From assembly GCA_038147155.1 (NCBI GenBank), contig JAYQTA010000010.1, positions 1 through 64,000 on the forward strand: a DNA stretch of 64,000 bases. The letters run 5' to 3'. Below the pieces are notes generated by a model. That model ran no database searches. It was not told where the DNA came from and worked only from the letters and a program-made list of their open reading frames with translations. The position numbers and the translations under genes are program-made. Shown here in pieces: positions 34,010 to 42,262 of this stretch. Within the stretch, counting starts at the first letter, position 1; each line of letters opens with the position of its first letter. Source of the DNA: Australimonas brisbanensis. Its GTDB lineage: Bacteria > Chloroflexota > Dehalococcoidia > Lucifugimonadales > Australimonadaceae.

Positions 34010-34404
34010 CGCGAGCGTCCCTGCTTGAACCCGCGGGTGAGTCGTTCCCACCCCAGGTGCTCGTAGAACCCCTCGCCCGTCTCCGATGCGTTGAGGATCA
34101 GGTTCACCTCTGGGCCCAGCTCGGCGCGCACCCGCTCCAGCATCGCCCGGCCCACGCCCGCACCCTGCTGGTCCGGCGCCACCACCACCTCGGCCACGAA
34201 GCCGTAGTAGGCCCGGTCGGTCAGCACCCGCACGAAACCCACCAGTCGGCCCGCCTCGTGGGCGCTCACCACCAGCCCCGCGGCGGCGAACATGCGCGCC
34301 ACGCGCGCGGGGTCGTCCAGGGGTCGTTTGAAGCCGCCTGCCACCAGCAATGCTGCCGCCTCGGCAGGGTTCATCGCCGCGTCCGTCCGGTACTCCACGC
34401 TCAC
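34006..34404 (-). CDS. GNAT family N-acetyltransferase
   Basis: A 132-residue single-domain acetyltransferase. The acetyl-CoA loop appears as QQGAGVGRAML and the C-terminal NASETGEGFYEHLGWE segment is typical of small-molecule or peptide GNATs. It starts with GTG 34404 behind GAGG. The promoter of the divergent operon starts 12 bases upstream, so expression of the two may interfere. The substrate is unknown. Confidence 0.82.
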   Translation of the reverse strand: MSVEYRTDAAMNPAEAAALLVAGGFKRPLDDPARVARMFAAAGLVVSAHEAGRLVGFVRVLTDRAYYGFVAEVVVAPDQQGAGVGRAMLERVRAELGPEVNLILNASETGEGFYEHLGWERLTRGFKQGRSR

Positions 34405-34415
34405 GGTGCGCCTCG

Positions 34416-34444
34416 TTGACAGGGGGATGAGCCAATCCTACGAT
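34416..34444 (+). promoter_or_regulatory. near-consensus promoter of catabolic operon
   Basis: -35 TTGACA (34416-34421), a 17-base spacer and -10 TACGAT (34439-34444) match the sigma70 consensus in spacing. A ~45-base leader then leads to the AGGAGG site and ATG at 34497. Confidence 0.75.
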
Positions 34445-34496
34445 GCCACCACTCTCCGGGCACCAGGGTCGGTTGACGCATCACAGGAGGCGCACC

Positions 34497-35720
34497 ATGA
34501 ACATCCGCACGGACACGCTGGGGCACACGGTCAAGACCAAGCAGGCGGACCCGGTCTCGGGCAAGCGCACCCCGCCCGCACCGGGCACCGTCACCAAGTA
34601 CCTGACCATCTCTGGCGATAACCACATGGACGTGGTCTGGTACCCCAAGGGCATCATCCAGGACCGCATCGCCGCCAAGTACCGGGACGCCGCCCCCAAG
34701 GTGGTGGAGTCGGACAAGGGCACCATGTGGGAGTGGGAGGGCTCGCTGCGCGTCCCAGCTGCTGACGGGAAGGACTGGGCCAAGCACGTCGGGCGCCAGT
34801 TCACCGACATCGAGGTGCCGGAGGGCAGGATGCCCACCACCGACCCCGAGGTGCTGCTGACCCACATGGACATGGGCGCCATGTACGCCGGTGTCTTCTA
34901 CGGCAACACCCGCAAGTGGTCCTTCAAGGACCGCGAGTTGGAACTGGCCGTCTACCGTGCGTTCAACGACTGGACGCGCGAGGTGTCCAACGCCTCCCCC
35001 GACCGCATCATCGTCCTGCCGTGGCTGCCCGCCCGCTACCCCGACGCGTGCGTCGCGGAGCTGGAGCGCATGGTCAAGGCGGGCGCACGGGCGGTGGAGT
35101 TCTCCCCCGCCGACGCCGAGACGGGCGCACCCATCTGGTCGCCGGAGTGGGAGCCGCTGTGGGCCGCCGCCGCAGAGGCGGGGGTGGTGATCTGCGGGCA
35201 CATCGGCGATTCCGCCGGCACCCCGTACCCGCCCAACGAGTACGGCCAGTCCCTCGCCCACTTCTCCCAGGTGCCCTTCAACCCCATCGGCAAGCGCATC
35301 GCCGAGTTCGTGTTCAGCGGCATGTTCGACCGCTACCCGGACCTGAAGGTTTCCATCGCCGAGTGCCGCATCGGCTGGCTGCCCTTCCTGTTCCAGTGGA
35401 TGGACCGCTCCCACCGCCTGCGTATCCCGGACTCCAAGCACGCGCTGCAGGAACTGCCCACCCACTACGTCAAGAAGAACATGACCTTCACCTTCGAGGA
35501 GGACTACCTGGGCGCCAAGATGCTGGGCGACCCGGAGTACGGCCTCCAGGAGGTGGCCATCTGGGGACTGGACTACCCGCACGAGCAGGGCAACACCTGG
35601 CCTGACTGCGGCCCGGCCATGGAGCGCATGTTCGGCCACCTGGAACCAGACCTGTTCCACGAGTTGGTGTGGGGCCGGACGCAGAAGCTGTTCGGCATCA
35701 AGGGCCCCCAGACCGCCTAG
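34497..35720 (+). CDS. amidohydrolase family (ACMSD-like) protein
   Basis: A 407-residue TIM-barrel amidohydrolase of the amidohydrolase_2 group, which contains decarboxylases such as ACMSD and hydrolases. Candidate metal ligands are His in SGDNHMD, His in CGHIGD and Asp in WGLDYPHEQG; the usual N-terminal HxH is reduced to NHMD. The ATG at 34497 follows AGGAGG. It is the first gene of a five-gene run (amidohydrolase, triple RidA, ThDP alpha and beta, amidase). ACMSD-like decarboxylation followed by RidA-type deamination is a known theme in aminophenol and kynurenine breakdown, so a nitrogenous ring-cleavage product is a reasonable guess. Confidence 0.82.
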   Translation: MNIRTDTLGHTVKTKQADPVSGKRTPPAPGTVTKYLTISGDNHMDVVWYPKGIIQDRIAAKYRDAAPKVVESDKGTMWEWEGSLRVPAADGKDWAKHVGRQFTDIEVPEGRMPTTDPEVLLTHMDMGAMYAGVFYGNTRKWSFKDRELELAVYRAFNDWTREVSNASPDRIIVLPWLPARYPDACVAELERMVKAGARAVEFSPADAETGAPIWSPEWEPLWAAAAEAGVVICGHIGDSAGTPYPPNEYGQSLAHFSQVPFNPIGKRIAEFVFSGMFDRYPDLKVSIAECRIGWLPFLFQWMDRSHRLRIPDSKHALQELPTHYVKKNMTFTFEEDYLGAKMLGDPEYGLQEVAIWGLDYPHEQGNTWPDCGPAMERMFGHLEPDLFHELVWGRTQKLFGIKGPQTA

Positions 35721-35741
35721 GAGCACCCCCGGGAGACAGTG

Positions 35742-36920
35742 ATGGCCACCCGTTTCAAGAAGGAATTGCTGCTGGCGGACGAGCGCAACCGGGCCCTCTC
35801 GGCCCTGGTGCGCTACGGGCCGCACCTGTTCCTCTCCGGCTCCGACGGCAACCGGGACCTGGACACCAACGCCATCGTTCCGGAGCTGGACTGGCAGGCC
35901 ACGCCCCAGTGCCACAACGCCTACGGGCGCCAGGCCCTGCGGCTGGAGCAGGCGGGGTATTCCGGAGAGGCGGCCATCTGGATCGAGAATTTCACCTCCG
36001 GCCAGCACTGGCGGCTGGAGCGCATGGCCACCTGGCCCGACCACTTTGGCGAGGTGGGCCACGCCCAGGCGGTGAGTTTCGGCGCCCAGTCCAAGATGGC
36101 GGGCACCAACATGCTCACCGCGGTGGTGCAGGGGTTGGACACGGCCATCCCCCGCGAGGTGCTGGTGCCCCAGCCCACGCGCGGGCGCGCCTCCCGCATC
36201 ACGCGGGCGGGAGAGTTCACCTACGTCATCGGCGTGCGCGGACGCTCCAATCCCTTCACGGGGGAGGAGGCGCCCGAGGAGACGGACGACCAGTTCGACG
36301 TCGAACTGCTCTACACCTACGAGTGGCTGCGCTCCCACCTGGAAAAGGGCGGCGGCTCGCTGGATGACCTGGTGAGCACCCACGCGGCGCTGCGCTCCGT
36401 CGCGGAGGCGCAGCACTACCGCGAGCGGTTGGCCGAGGTGCTGGGCGGGCAGGTGGGCCTGGCCCCCTACGCCGTGGGCACGCTGCTGGGCGGGCACGGG
36501 GTGATGGAGATCGGCGGCATCGCCGTGAACCCCGGGGACAAGAAGGAAGTGGCCTGGCTGCCGGGCACCCCCCAGGTGGCCCAGGCGGTGAAGGCCAATG
36601 GCCTCGTGTTCGTGGGCGGGTGCTCTGGCCTGGCCGACGCCAAGAGCGGGGCCGTGGTGCAGGAGCGCTACGGCGATAAGGACGCGCAGGTGGCCGGGGC
36701 GCTGCGGCGGCTGGAGGCGGCGCTGAACCAGTTCGACTCCACCCTGGCCGACGTGCTGCGCCTGGACGTGTTCCTGGACGACATCTACTACGAGGACCGG
36801 TTCATCGCCGAGGCGTCCAAGCTGCTCGGCCCCGAGCCCCCGGCCATGAACATCATCGGCGTGGACCTGGAGGGCAACGCCGAGGTCGAGGTCTCGGCCA
36901 TCGCGGGGTGCGGCGCATGA
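35742..36920 (+). CDS. triple RidA-domain protein (predicted single-chain pseudotrimer)
   Basis: A 392-residue protein that divides into three RidA/YjgF-like units of about 130 residues each (1-132, 133-260, 261-392). Each shows the family pattern of a glycine-rich strand (HLFLSGSDG, YVIGVRG, LVFVGGCSG), a helix leading into a GGSLDDLV- or FDSTLADVL-like segment, and a final E(I/V)xxIA-type strand in units 2 and 3. RidA normally is a homotrimer with active sites between subunits, so one chain could build a complete trimer. The Arg that drives imine hydrolysis in RidA is not seen in any unit. A deaminase-like role akin to 2-aminomuconate deaminase is possible but unproven. It overlaps the next gene by ATGA. 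Confidence 0.72.
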   Translation: MATRFKKELLLADERNRALSALVRYGPHLFLSGSDGNRDLDTNAIVPELDWQATPQCHNAYGRQALRLEQAGYSGEAAIWIENFTSGQHWRLERMATWPDHFGEVGHAQAVSFGAQSKMAGTNMLTAVVQGLDTAIPREVLVPQPTRGRASRITRAGEFTYVIGVRGRSNPFTGEEAPEETDDQFDVELLYTYEWLRSHLEKGGGSLDDLVSTHAALRSVAEAQHYRERLAEVLGGQVGLAPYAVGTLLGGHGVMEIGGIAVNPGDKKEVAWLPGTPQVAQAVKANGLVFVGGCSGLADAKSGAVVQERYGDKDAQVAGALRRLEAALNQFDSTLADVLRLDVFLDDIYYEDRFIAEASKLLGPEPPAMNIIGVDLEGNAEVEVSAIAGCGA

Positions 36921-37435
36921 GTGCTGCTCCTGTGGCCCGCTCCGTCTCGTCCGATGCCATCATCGCCGAGCTGGACAGGTTGGGTATCACCCACGTGGTG
37001 TGCATCCCCGACTCGTTCCAGAAGACCGTCATCGCCAAGCTCATGGAGCGCGAGCGCCCGCACTTCTTCATGGTGGCCACCGAGGACGAGGCCATGGGCG
37101 TGAACGCCGGCCTGTACGCTGGCGGGCACAACCCCATGCTGCTGATCCAGAACAACGGCATCTTCGCCTCCATCAACACCATCAAGGCCATCTGCCTCGA
37201 CGCCAAGGTGCCCACCTTCATCTTCGTGGGCCAGTTCCAGCGCGACGTCACCAAGCCCGTGGAGGAGAACTCCTCCCGCGCCGTGCGCATGCTGGAGCCC
37301 ACCCTCGCCACCTGGGGGGTGCCGTACCTGCGGCTGGAGGGGCCGGACGACCTGCCCAACATCGAGCGCGCCTACCGCACCGCTTGGGAGACCGAGGGCC
37401 CGGCGGTGCTCATCGTCGGCGCGCCGACCAGCTGA
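36917..37435 (+). CDS. ThDP-dependent decarboxylase, alpha (Pyr-domain) subunit, sulfopyruvate/phosphonopyruvate type
   Basis: A 172-residue separate pyrimidine-binding domain of a thiamine-diphosphate enzyme, like ComD-type sulfopyruvate decarboxylase alpha. VVCIPDSFQ near the N-terminus and the Glu-containing ATEDEAMGVNAG segment (residues 54-65) fit the cofactor-activating Glu region. NNGIFASINTIKA is the matching interface loop. ATG 36917 overlaps the RidA gene. The beta subunit follows 45 bases downstream. The substrate is a 2-oxo acid; sulfopyruvate, phosphonopyruvate or another cannot be chosen. Confidence 0.83.
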   Translation: MSAAPVARSVSSDAIIAELDRLGITHVVCIPDSFQKTVIAKLMERERPHFFMVATEDEAMGVNAGLYAGGHNPMLLIQNNGIFASINTIKAICLDAKVPTFIFVGQFQRDVTKPVEENSSRAVRMLEPTLATWGVPYLRLEGPDDLPNIERAYRTAWETEGPAVLIVGAPTS

Positions 37436-37480
37436 CCGATCAGCCCCCCTTGGCCCTGGGCGGTTCGACAGGAGGACGAA

Positions 37481-38041
37481 GTGCAGCGCTCTGAGGCAAT
37501 CGACATCCTGGCCCGCACCCGTGAGGGGGCCATCAGCGTGGCCACCATGCAGTCCGTGGCGCCCTGGCACGACGCGGGCCAGGCCGACGGCTTGCACCTG
37601 GACGCCTCCCAGTGCATGGGTTCGTCCGCTTCGTTGGGGCTGGGCCTCGCCCTGGCACAGCCGGACCGGCGCGTCATCGTGCTGGACGGGGACGGCTCAC
37701 TGCTGATGCAACTGGGCTCCCTGGTCTCCGTGGCCGCGCAGGCCCCGGCCAACCTGTACCACTTCGTCTTCGCCAACGGGCGTCACCAGTCCACCGGCAA
37801 CCAGCCGCTCCCCGGCCAGGGCCGCTTCGACTGGTGCGCCATGGCGCTCGGCGCCGGGTACGCCCACGCTGAGCGCATCGAGGGCGCCGAGGAGCTGATT
37901 GAGCGCCTGCCGGCCCTCTACGCCACCAAGGGGCCGGTGTTGGTGGAGTTGGTCATCGAGCCGGAGAGCACCGAGCCGCGCTGGGCGGGCGTGCCCATGA
38001 GCAAGCAGATCGCCGGGCTGCGGGCCACCCTGGCCTCCTAG
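37481..38041 (+). CDS. ThDP-dependent decarboxylase, beta (PP-domain) subunit
   Basis: A 186-residue diphosphate-binding domain with the ThDP motif: GDGS starts at residue 70 and the conserved Asn is at 99 (FANGRHQSTGN), the expected ~27-residue spacing. It pairs with the Pyr-domain protein just upstream to form a ComDE-like or phosphonopyruvate-decarboxylase-like enzyme. GTG 37481 follows AGGAGG. Its position beside amidohydrolase, RidA and amidase genes suggests a late step releasing CO2 and an aldehyde. Confidence 0.85.
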   Translation: MQRSEAIDILARTREGAISVATMQSVAPWHDAGQADGLHLDASQCMGSSASLGLGLALAQPDRRVIVLDGDGSLLMQLGSLVSVAAQAPANLYHFVFANGRHQSTGNQPLPGQGRFDWCAMALGAGYAHAERIEGAEELIERLPALYATKGPVLVELVIEPESTEPRWAGVPMSKQIAGLRATLAS

Positions 38042-38061
38042 CCCCTCCCAGGAGACGACCC

Positions 38062-39483
38062 ATGAGCGATGCGGGTTACTGGCGGCTGTCGGCCACGGAA
38101 CTGCTGGCGGGGTACGCCCGGCGGGAGTTCTCCCCCGTGGAGGTCACGTGTGAGCTGCTGGAGCGCGCCGAGCGCCTCAACCCGAAGCTCTCCGCGTTCC
38201 TCGCCATGAACACCGAGGACGCCCTGGCCGCCGCCCAACGGGCCGAGGACGCCTGGCGGGGGAGCGGCGAGCGCGGGGCGCTGTGCGGGGTGCCCGTCTC
38301 CGTCAAAGACTCCATCGAGGTGGCGGGCATGCCCACCACCTACGGCTCGCTTGCCTTCAAGGACAACCGCCAACCCGACGCCGAGCTGGTGCGCCGCCTG
38401 CGCCGTGAGGGGGCCGTCATCACCGGCAAGACCAACCTGCCGGAGTTCGCCCTGCACGCCGGGGTGGACAACCGCATCAGCCCCCACGGGCGCAACCCGT
38501 GGAACCTGGCGCACACCTGCGGCGGGTCATCGGGCGGCGCGGGCTCGTCCGTGGCCGCGGGCATCGGCCCCATCGGCATCGGCACCGACTCCGGCGGCTC
38601 CATCCGCATGCCCGCCGCCCTCAACGGCATCTACGGCATCAAGCCCACCTACCAGCGCATCCCCGCGGTGCAGGCATGGCGCGCCGCCCCCGGACGCTCA
38701 CACAACGGCCCCATGACCCGCACCGTGCGCGACTCCGCCCTGCTGCTCCAGGCCATCGGCGGGTACGACCCGCGCGACCCCGAATCGCGCCACCACCCCA
38801 CCGACTACCTGGCCTTCGACCAGGGCGACCTGCGCGGGCTGCGCGTGGCCGTCTCCACCGATTTCGGCAAGGGCTTCCCCATGGACGCCGAGGCCGTGGC
38901 CTTCGTGAAGGAGGCCGCCGCGCTGCTGGAGCGCATGGGGTGTGAGGTGCGCGAGGCGCACCCGCCCACCATGGACGAACCGGAGGAGCTGGAGCCGGGC
39001 GTGTGGGCGTACGCAGGCGATCACTTCGCTGCCGCCGAGGCCATGCTGCCCGACTTTATCAACAAGCACCTGGACGAACTGGGCCCGCACGCGCGCCCCA
39101 TCTACGAGAAGGGCCCTATCGCCAAGGCCTGGCAGTCGCGACGCATCGTGCGGCGCAACCGGGCCTACGGCGCGGCGGTGCAGGTGTGGTTCCGCGACCA
39201 CGACCTGCTCCTGTGCCCCACCATGGGCCCGGCGCAGACCGTGGAGCAGGCCGCCGAGGTGCGTCAGCGCTCCGGCCCGCCGCAGTCGTTCAACGTGCCC
39301 TTCAACCACGCCTACAACCCGGCGGCCGCCGTGCCCTTCGGCTTCCACTCCAACGGCCTGCCGCTGGCCGTGCAGTTGGTGGGCCGCCTGGGTGACGACG
39401 TGGGCGTGCTGCGCGCCTCGGCCGCCATCGAGGCCGCCCGGCCCTGGGGCCACCGCTGGCCAGACCTGGCGGAGCAGGCGTAG
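38062..39483 (+). CDS. amidase signature family hydrolase
   Basis: A 473-residue amidase with a canonical triad: Lys82 in VSVKDSIE, cis-Ser in GGSSGGAGSS (156/157) and nucleophile Ser180 in GTDSGGSIRMPA. The PVSVKDS and FGFHSNGLPLAVQLVG segments are typical. CAGGAG precedes the ATG. It is the last gene of the operon from the 34416 promoter, 20 bases after the ThDP beta gene. It probably opens an amide in the pathway substrate or product. Compared with the amidase at 6573 its motifs are intact. Confidence 0.9.
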   Translation: MSDAGYWRLSATELLAGYARREFSPVEVTCELLERAERLNPKLSAFLAMNTEDALAAAQRAEDAWRGSGERGALCGVPVSVKDSIEVAGMPTTYGSLAFKDNRQPDAELVRRLRREGAVITGKTNLPEFALHAGVDNRISPHGRNPWNLAHTCGGSSGGAGSSVAAGIGPIGIGTDSGGSIRMPAALNGIYGIKPTYQRIPAVQAWRAAPGRSHNGPMTRTVRDSALLLQAIGGYDPRDPESRHHPTDYLAFDQGDLRGLRVAVSTDFGKGFPMDAEAVAFVKEAAALLERMGCEVREAHPPTMDEPEELEPGVWAYAGDHFAAAEAMLPDFINKHLDELGPHARPIYEKGPIAKAWQSRRIVRRNRAYGAAVQVWFRDHDLLLCPTMGPAQTVEQAAEVRQRSGPPQSFNVPFNHAYNPAAAVPFGFHSNGLPLAVQLVGRLGDDVGVLRASAAIEAARPWGHRWPDLAEQA

Positions 39484-39486
39484 GGG

Positions 39487-40341
39487 CTAGCCCCCGCCGA
39501 AGGCCTTGCGCCAGGCGGCGTGCTCCGGCGTGGCGGTGGCGATGCCCTGCACCTCCGGTGCGGGCTGGGCAGCAGGGTCGTCGGCCTCACCCGCCCCCTG
39601 GCGGGCCATCACCGTCTGCACCGCGCCCACGTACGCGCCGAAGGACGCATGCCCGCGCAGCACCAGGCGCACGCCGTAGGTCGCCAGCAATGCGTTGGTG
39701 AGGGCGGCGGGGGTGGTGCCCAGCATGAAGGGCAGGTCCGTGGCGGCGCGCATGGCGGCCAGCTGCTCCTCGGTGCGGATGCCCATGAGGAAGATGCCGT
39801 CCACCCCCGTGGCAGCGTAGGCGGACACGCGCGCGGCGGTCGCCTCGATGCCCTCGTGGTTCAGCGCGTGGGTGCGGCCCAGGATGACCGTGGACGGGTC
39901 GCGCCGCGCCGCCACGCCCGCACGCAGCTTGTCCACCATCTCCGTGGTGGAGATGAGCTCCTCACCCTTGGCCCCGTAGCGGGGCGGCAGGGCCGTGTCC
40001 TCCAGGGTGAAGCCCGCGGCGCCCGCGTCCTCCAGCTCGCGCACGGTGCGCATGGCGTTCAGCGCGTTGCCGTAGCCGTTGTCCGCGTCCACCAGCAGCG
40101 CCACGTCGCACGCGCGGGAGATGCGCCGCACCTGGTCCGCCAGCTCGGTGAGGGTGATGACGCCCACATCGGGCGCGCCCAGCACCACTGCGGCGGCCAC
40201 CGACCCGCCCAGCATGCCGATGCCCAGGCCCGCAGCCTCGGCCAGTCGGCCGGAGATGGGGTCGAACACCGACGCAGGGCGCACGCACGCATCGCCCGAC
40301 AGCACCGCCCGCACTCGTTCGCGCCGCTCCGTTGCCGTCAT
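39487..40341 (-). CDS. isocitrate lyase/PEP mutase superfamily, oxaloacetate-decarboxylase-like
   Basis: A 284-residue enzyme of the isocitrate lyase/phosphoenolpyruvate mutase superfamily. Metal-binding and loop motifs read DADNGYGNALN (Asp85, Asp87) and FTLEDTALPP (Glu114, Asp115). The text closely resembles PA4872-type oxaloacetate decarboxylases rather than isocitrate lyase, whose KKCGH-like catalytic loop is missing. ATG 40341 with GAGGG is chosen over the longer reading. It converges on the amidase with a 3-base gap. A carbon-chain-cleaving or decarboxylating role beside a 2-oxo acid decarboxylase is plausible. Confidence 0.83.
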   Translation of the reverse strand: MTATERRERVRAVLSGDACVRPASVFDPISGRLAEAAGLGIGMLGGSVAAAVVLGAPDVGVITLTELADQVRRISRACDVALLVDADNGYGNALNAMRTVRELEDAGAAGFTLEDTALPPRYGAKGEELISTTEMVDKLRAGVAARRDPSTVILGRTHALNHEGIEATAARVSAYAATGVDGIFLMGIRTEEQLAAMRAATDLPFMLGTTPAALTNALLATYGVRLVLRGHASFGAYVGAVQTVMARQGAGEADDPAAQPAPEVQGIATATPEHAAWRKAFGGG

Positions 40342-40451
40342 GTCACCCTCCGCCCGTCTCAGGCTGTGCCACGGCACGCTACCATGATGGCCCGCCCACC
40401 CGGTAGGATAGGCCAACACATCACACCCGCGCCCCGGTGCATCTGAGAGAC

Positions 40452-41432
40452 ATGACCACCCCTGACCACGCCGTGGTGACCCACGGCCTGCGCCGCCGCT
40501 TCGGCGACAACGAGGCTGTCGCTGGCATAGACCTGGCGGTCGCCACCTCGGAGATCTACGGCTTCCTGGGCCCCAACGGGGCGGGCAAGTCCACCACCGT
40601 GCGCATGCTCACCACGCTGCTCATGCCCACCGGCGGCTCGGCCACCGTGGCGGGGTGCGATGTGGTCTCGGATCCGGTGGGCGTGCGTCTGCGCATCGGC
40701 GCGGCGCTCCAGGACGCGGCGCTGGACCCCAAGCAGACGGGGCTGGAGCTGCTGCGCCTCCAGGGGCGGTTGTACGGGCTGAGCGAGCGGGACATCAACG
40801 CCCGCATCGCGGACCTGTCCTCCCTGGTGGACATCGGTGATGCCATGCGCCAGCAGATACGCACCTACTCCGGCGGTATGAAGCGCCGGCTTGACCTGGC
40901 CGCCTCGCTGATGCACAACCCCCAGGTGCTCTTCCTGGACGAGCCCACCACGGGCCTCGACCCCCTCTCCCGCAACCGGGTGTGGGAGGAGGTACGCCGC
41001 ATCAACCGGGAGCTGGGCGTGACCATCTTCCTGACCACCCAGTACCTGGAGGAGGCGGACGTGCTGGCTGACCGGGTGGGCATCATCAGCCACGGGCGCC
41101 TCGCCGCCGAGGGCACGCCCGCCGCGCTCAAGCGGGCCATCGGGGCCGACGTCATCATCGCCCGGGTTGACGGCAACCCGGAGGATGCCGCCGCCGCCGT
41201 GCGCGGCATGCAGCCGGTGGAGGGGGTGGAGGCCTACGGCGATGAGCTGTCCATACGCGTCAGCCAGGGTGCGGCCATGCTCTCTGCGGTGGCGCTGGCG
41301 CTGTCCGGTGCCAACGTTCACGTGCGTGAGCTGACCCTGCGCACCCCCACGCTGGATGACGTGTTCCTCTCCGTCACCGGTGCGCACCTGAGCGATGACG
41401 AGGCACCGGCGGCGCAGGAGGCGGAGCGATGA
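40452..41432 (+). CDS. ABC transporter ATP-binding protein, DrrA-like
   Basis: A 326-residue ATPase of the drug-exporter DrrA/ABC-2 type. Walker A is GPNGAGKST, signature YSGGMKRRLDLA, Walker B LFLDEPTTGLD, H-loop region FLTTQYLEEA. The C-terminal extension (LRTPTLDDVFLSVTG) is typical of daunorubicin-resistance ATPases. ATG 40452 is chosen over in-frame GTG 40437, although both lack a good ribosome-binding site. The stop overlaps the permease start (ATGA). A TAGGAT box lies at 40404-40409. Confidence 0.9.
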   Translation: MTTPDHAVVTHGLRRRFGDNEAVAGIDLAVATSEIYGFLGPNGAGKSTTVRMLTTLLMPTGGSATVAGCDVVSDPVGVRLRIGAALQDAALDPKQTGLELLRLQGRLYGLSERDINARIADLSSLVDIGDAMRQQIRTYSGGMKRRLDLAASLMHNPQVLFLDEPTTGLDPLSRNRVWEEVRRINRELGVTIFLTTQYLEEADVLADRVGIISHGRLAAEGTPAALKRAIGADVIIARVDGNPEDAAAAVRGMQPVEGVEAYGDELSIRVSQGAAMLSAVALALSGANVHVRELTLRTPTLDDVFLSVTGAHLSDDEAPAAQEAER

Positions 41433-42220
41433 GCACCCCAACGGCGGTGCGGGCGCGGCGGGCTGGGTTCTGGCGTGACGTGTGGGCGCTGGGGCGCCGG
41501 GCGCTCCGCGGCATCCCGCGCGACCCGGAGTCGGTCTTCCCTGCGCTCATCATCCCCGTCTTCTTCTTCACGGTGAACGTGGGCGCGCTCCAGGACGTGG
41601 CCGAGGGGATGCCTGGCGTGGACTACAAGGCGTTCCAGCTGCCCGTGGCCATCCTCTTCGCCGTCACCGGCGTCTCCCGCTCCAACGTGCTGGTGCTGGA
41701 CATCCAGGGCGGCTACTTCGACCGCCTTGCCCTCACCCCGGTGAACCGCCTCGCCATGCTCCTGGGGTTCATGGTGGCCGACGTGGCCCTGGTCCTGGCG
41801 CTGATGACCCCGGTGGTGCTGCTGGGGTTGGCGCTGGGCGTGGGCTTCGAGACGGGCGTGCTGGGCGTGTTGGCCTTCCTCGGCCTGGGGGCGGTGTGGG
41901 CGCTGGTGTACAACGGCTTCCCGTACGCCATCGCCCTCAAGACGGGCAACCCCGCAGCGGTGAACTCCTCCTTCCTGCTGTTCTTCCCGGTGCTGTTCCT
42001 GGCGCCGGTGTTCCTGCCCCGCGAGGTGATGACCGGCTGGATGGGCACCGTGGCGGGCTACAACCCCACCACCTACATGCTGGAGGGGATGCGCTCGCTC
42101 ATCACCGGCGGGTGGGACGCCGGTGCCATCGCGGGCGGTGCTGCCGCCATCGCCGCCATCGGCGTGGTCAGTATCCCGCTGGCGCTCTGGGCGCTGCTGG
42201 GCCGCGTGCGCCGGGCATAA
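41429..42220 (+). CDS. ABC-2 type permease, DrrB-like
   Basis: A 263-residue membrane protein with six predicted helices and an ABC-2 family layout. It has an N-terminal cytoplasmic segment, the FPALIIPVFFFTVNVGAL first helix and the DRLALTPVNRLAM loop that contacts the ATPase. With the overlapping upstream ATPase it forms a DrrAB-like exporter of hydrophobic compounds or a lipid. The substrate is unknown. Confidence 0.88.
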   Translation: MSTPTAVRARRAGFWRDVWALGRRALRGIPRDPESVFPALIIPVFFFTVNVGALQDVAEGMPGVDYKAFQLPVAILFAVTGVSRSNVLVLDIQGGYFDRLALTPVNRLAMLLGFMVADVALVLALMTPVVLLGLALGVGFETGVLGVLAFLGLGAVWALVYNGFPYAIALKTGNPAAVNSSFLLFFPVLFLAPVFLPREVMTGWMGTVAGYNPTTYMLEGMRSLITGGWDAGAIAGGAAAIAAIGVVSIPLALWALLGRVRRA

Positions 42221-42250
42221 CACCTACTGTGCCAGGCGGCCCAGTGGGTG

Positions 42251-42256
42251 TAGGCT
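42251..42256 (+). promoter_or_regulatory. -10 element, candidate leaderless promoter
   Basis: TAGGCT ends six bases before the GTG at 42263, with no Shine-Dalgarno sequence between. This is the spacing expected for transcription starting at the start codon. Confidence 0.45.
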
Positions 42257-42262
42257 CCGGCG

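Noticed and set aside
36917..38041. Acetolactate synthase or full-length pyruvate decarboxylase
   Set aside because: The two short proteins carry only Pyr and PP domains and lack the central cofactor-binding domain of those enzymes, matching ComDE-like split decarboxylases instead.
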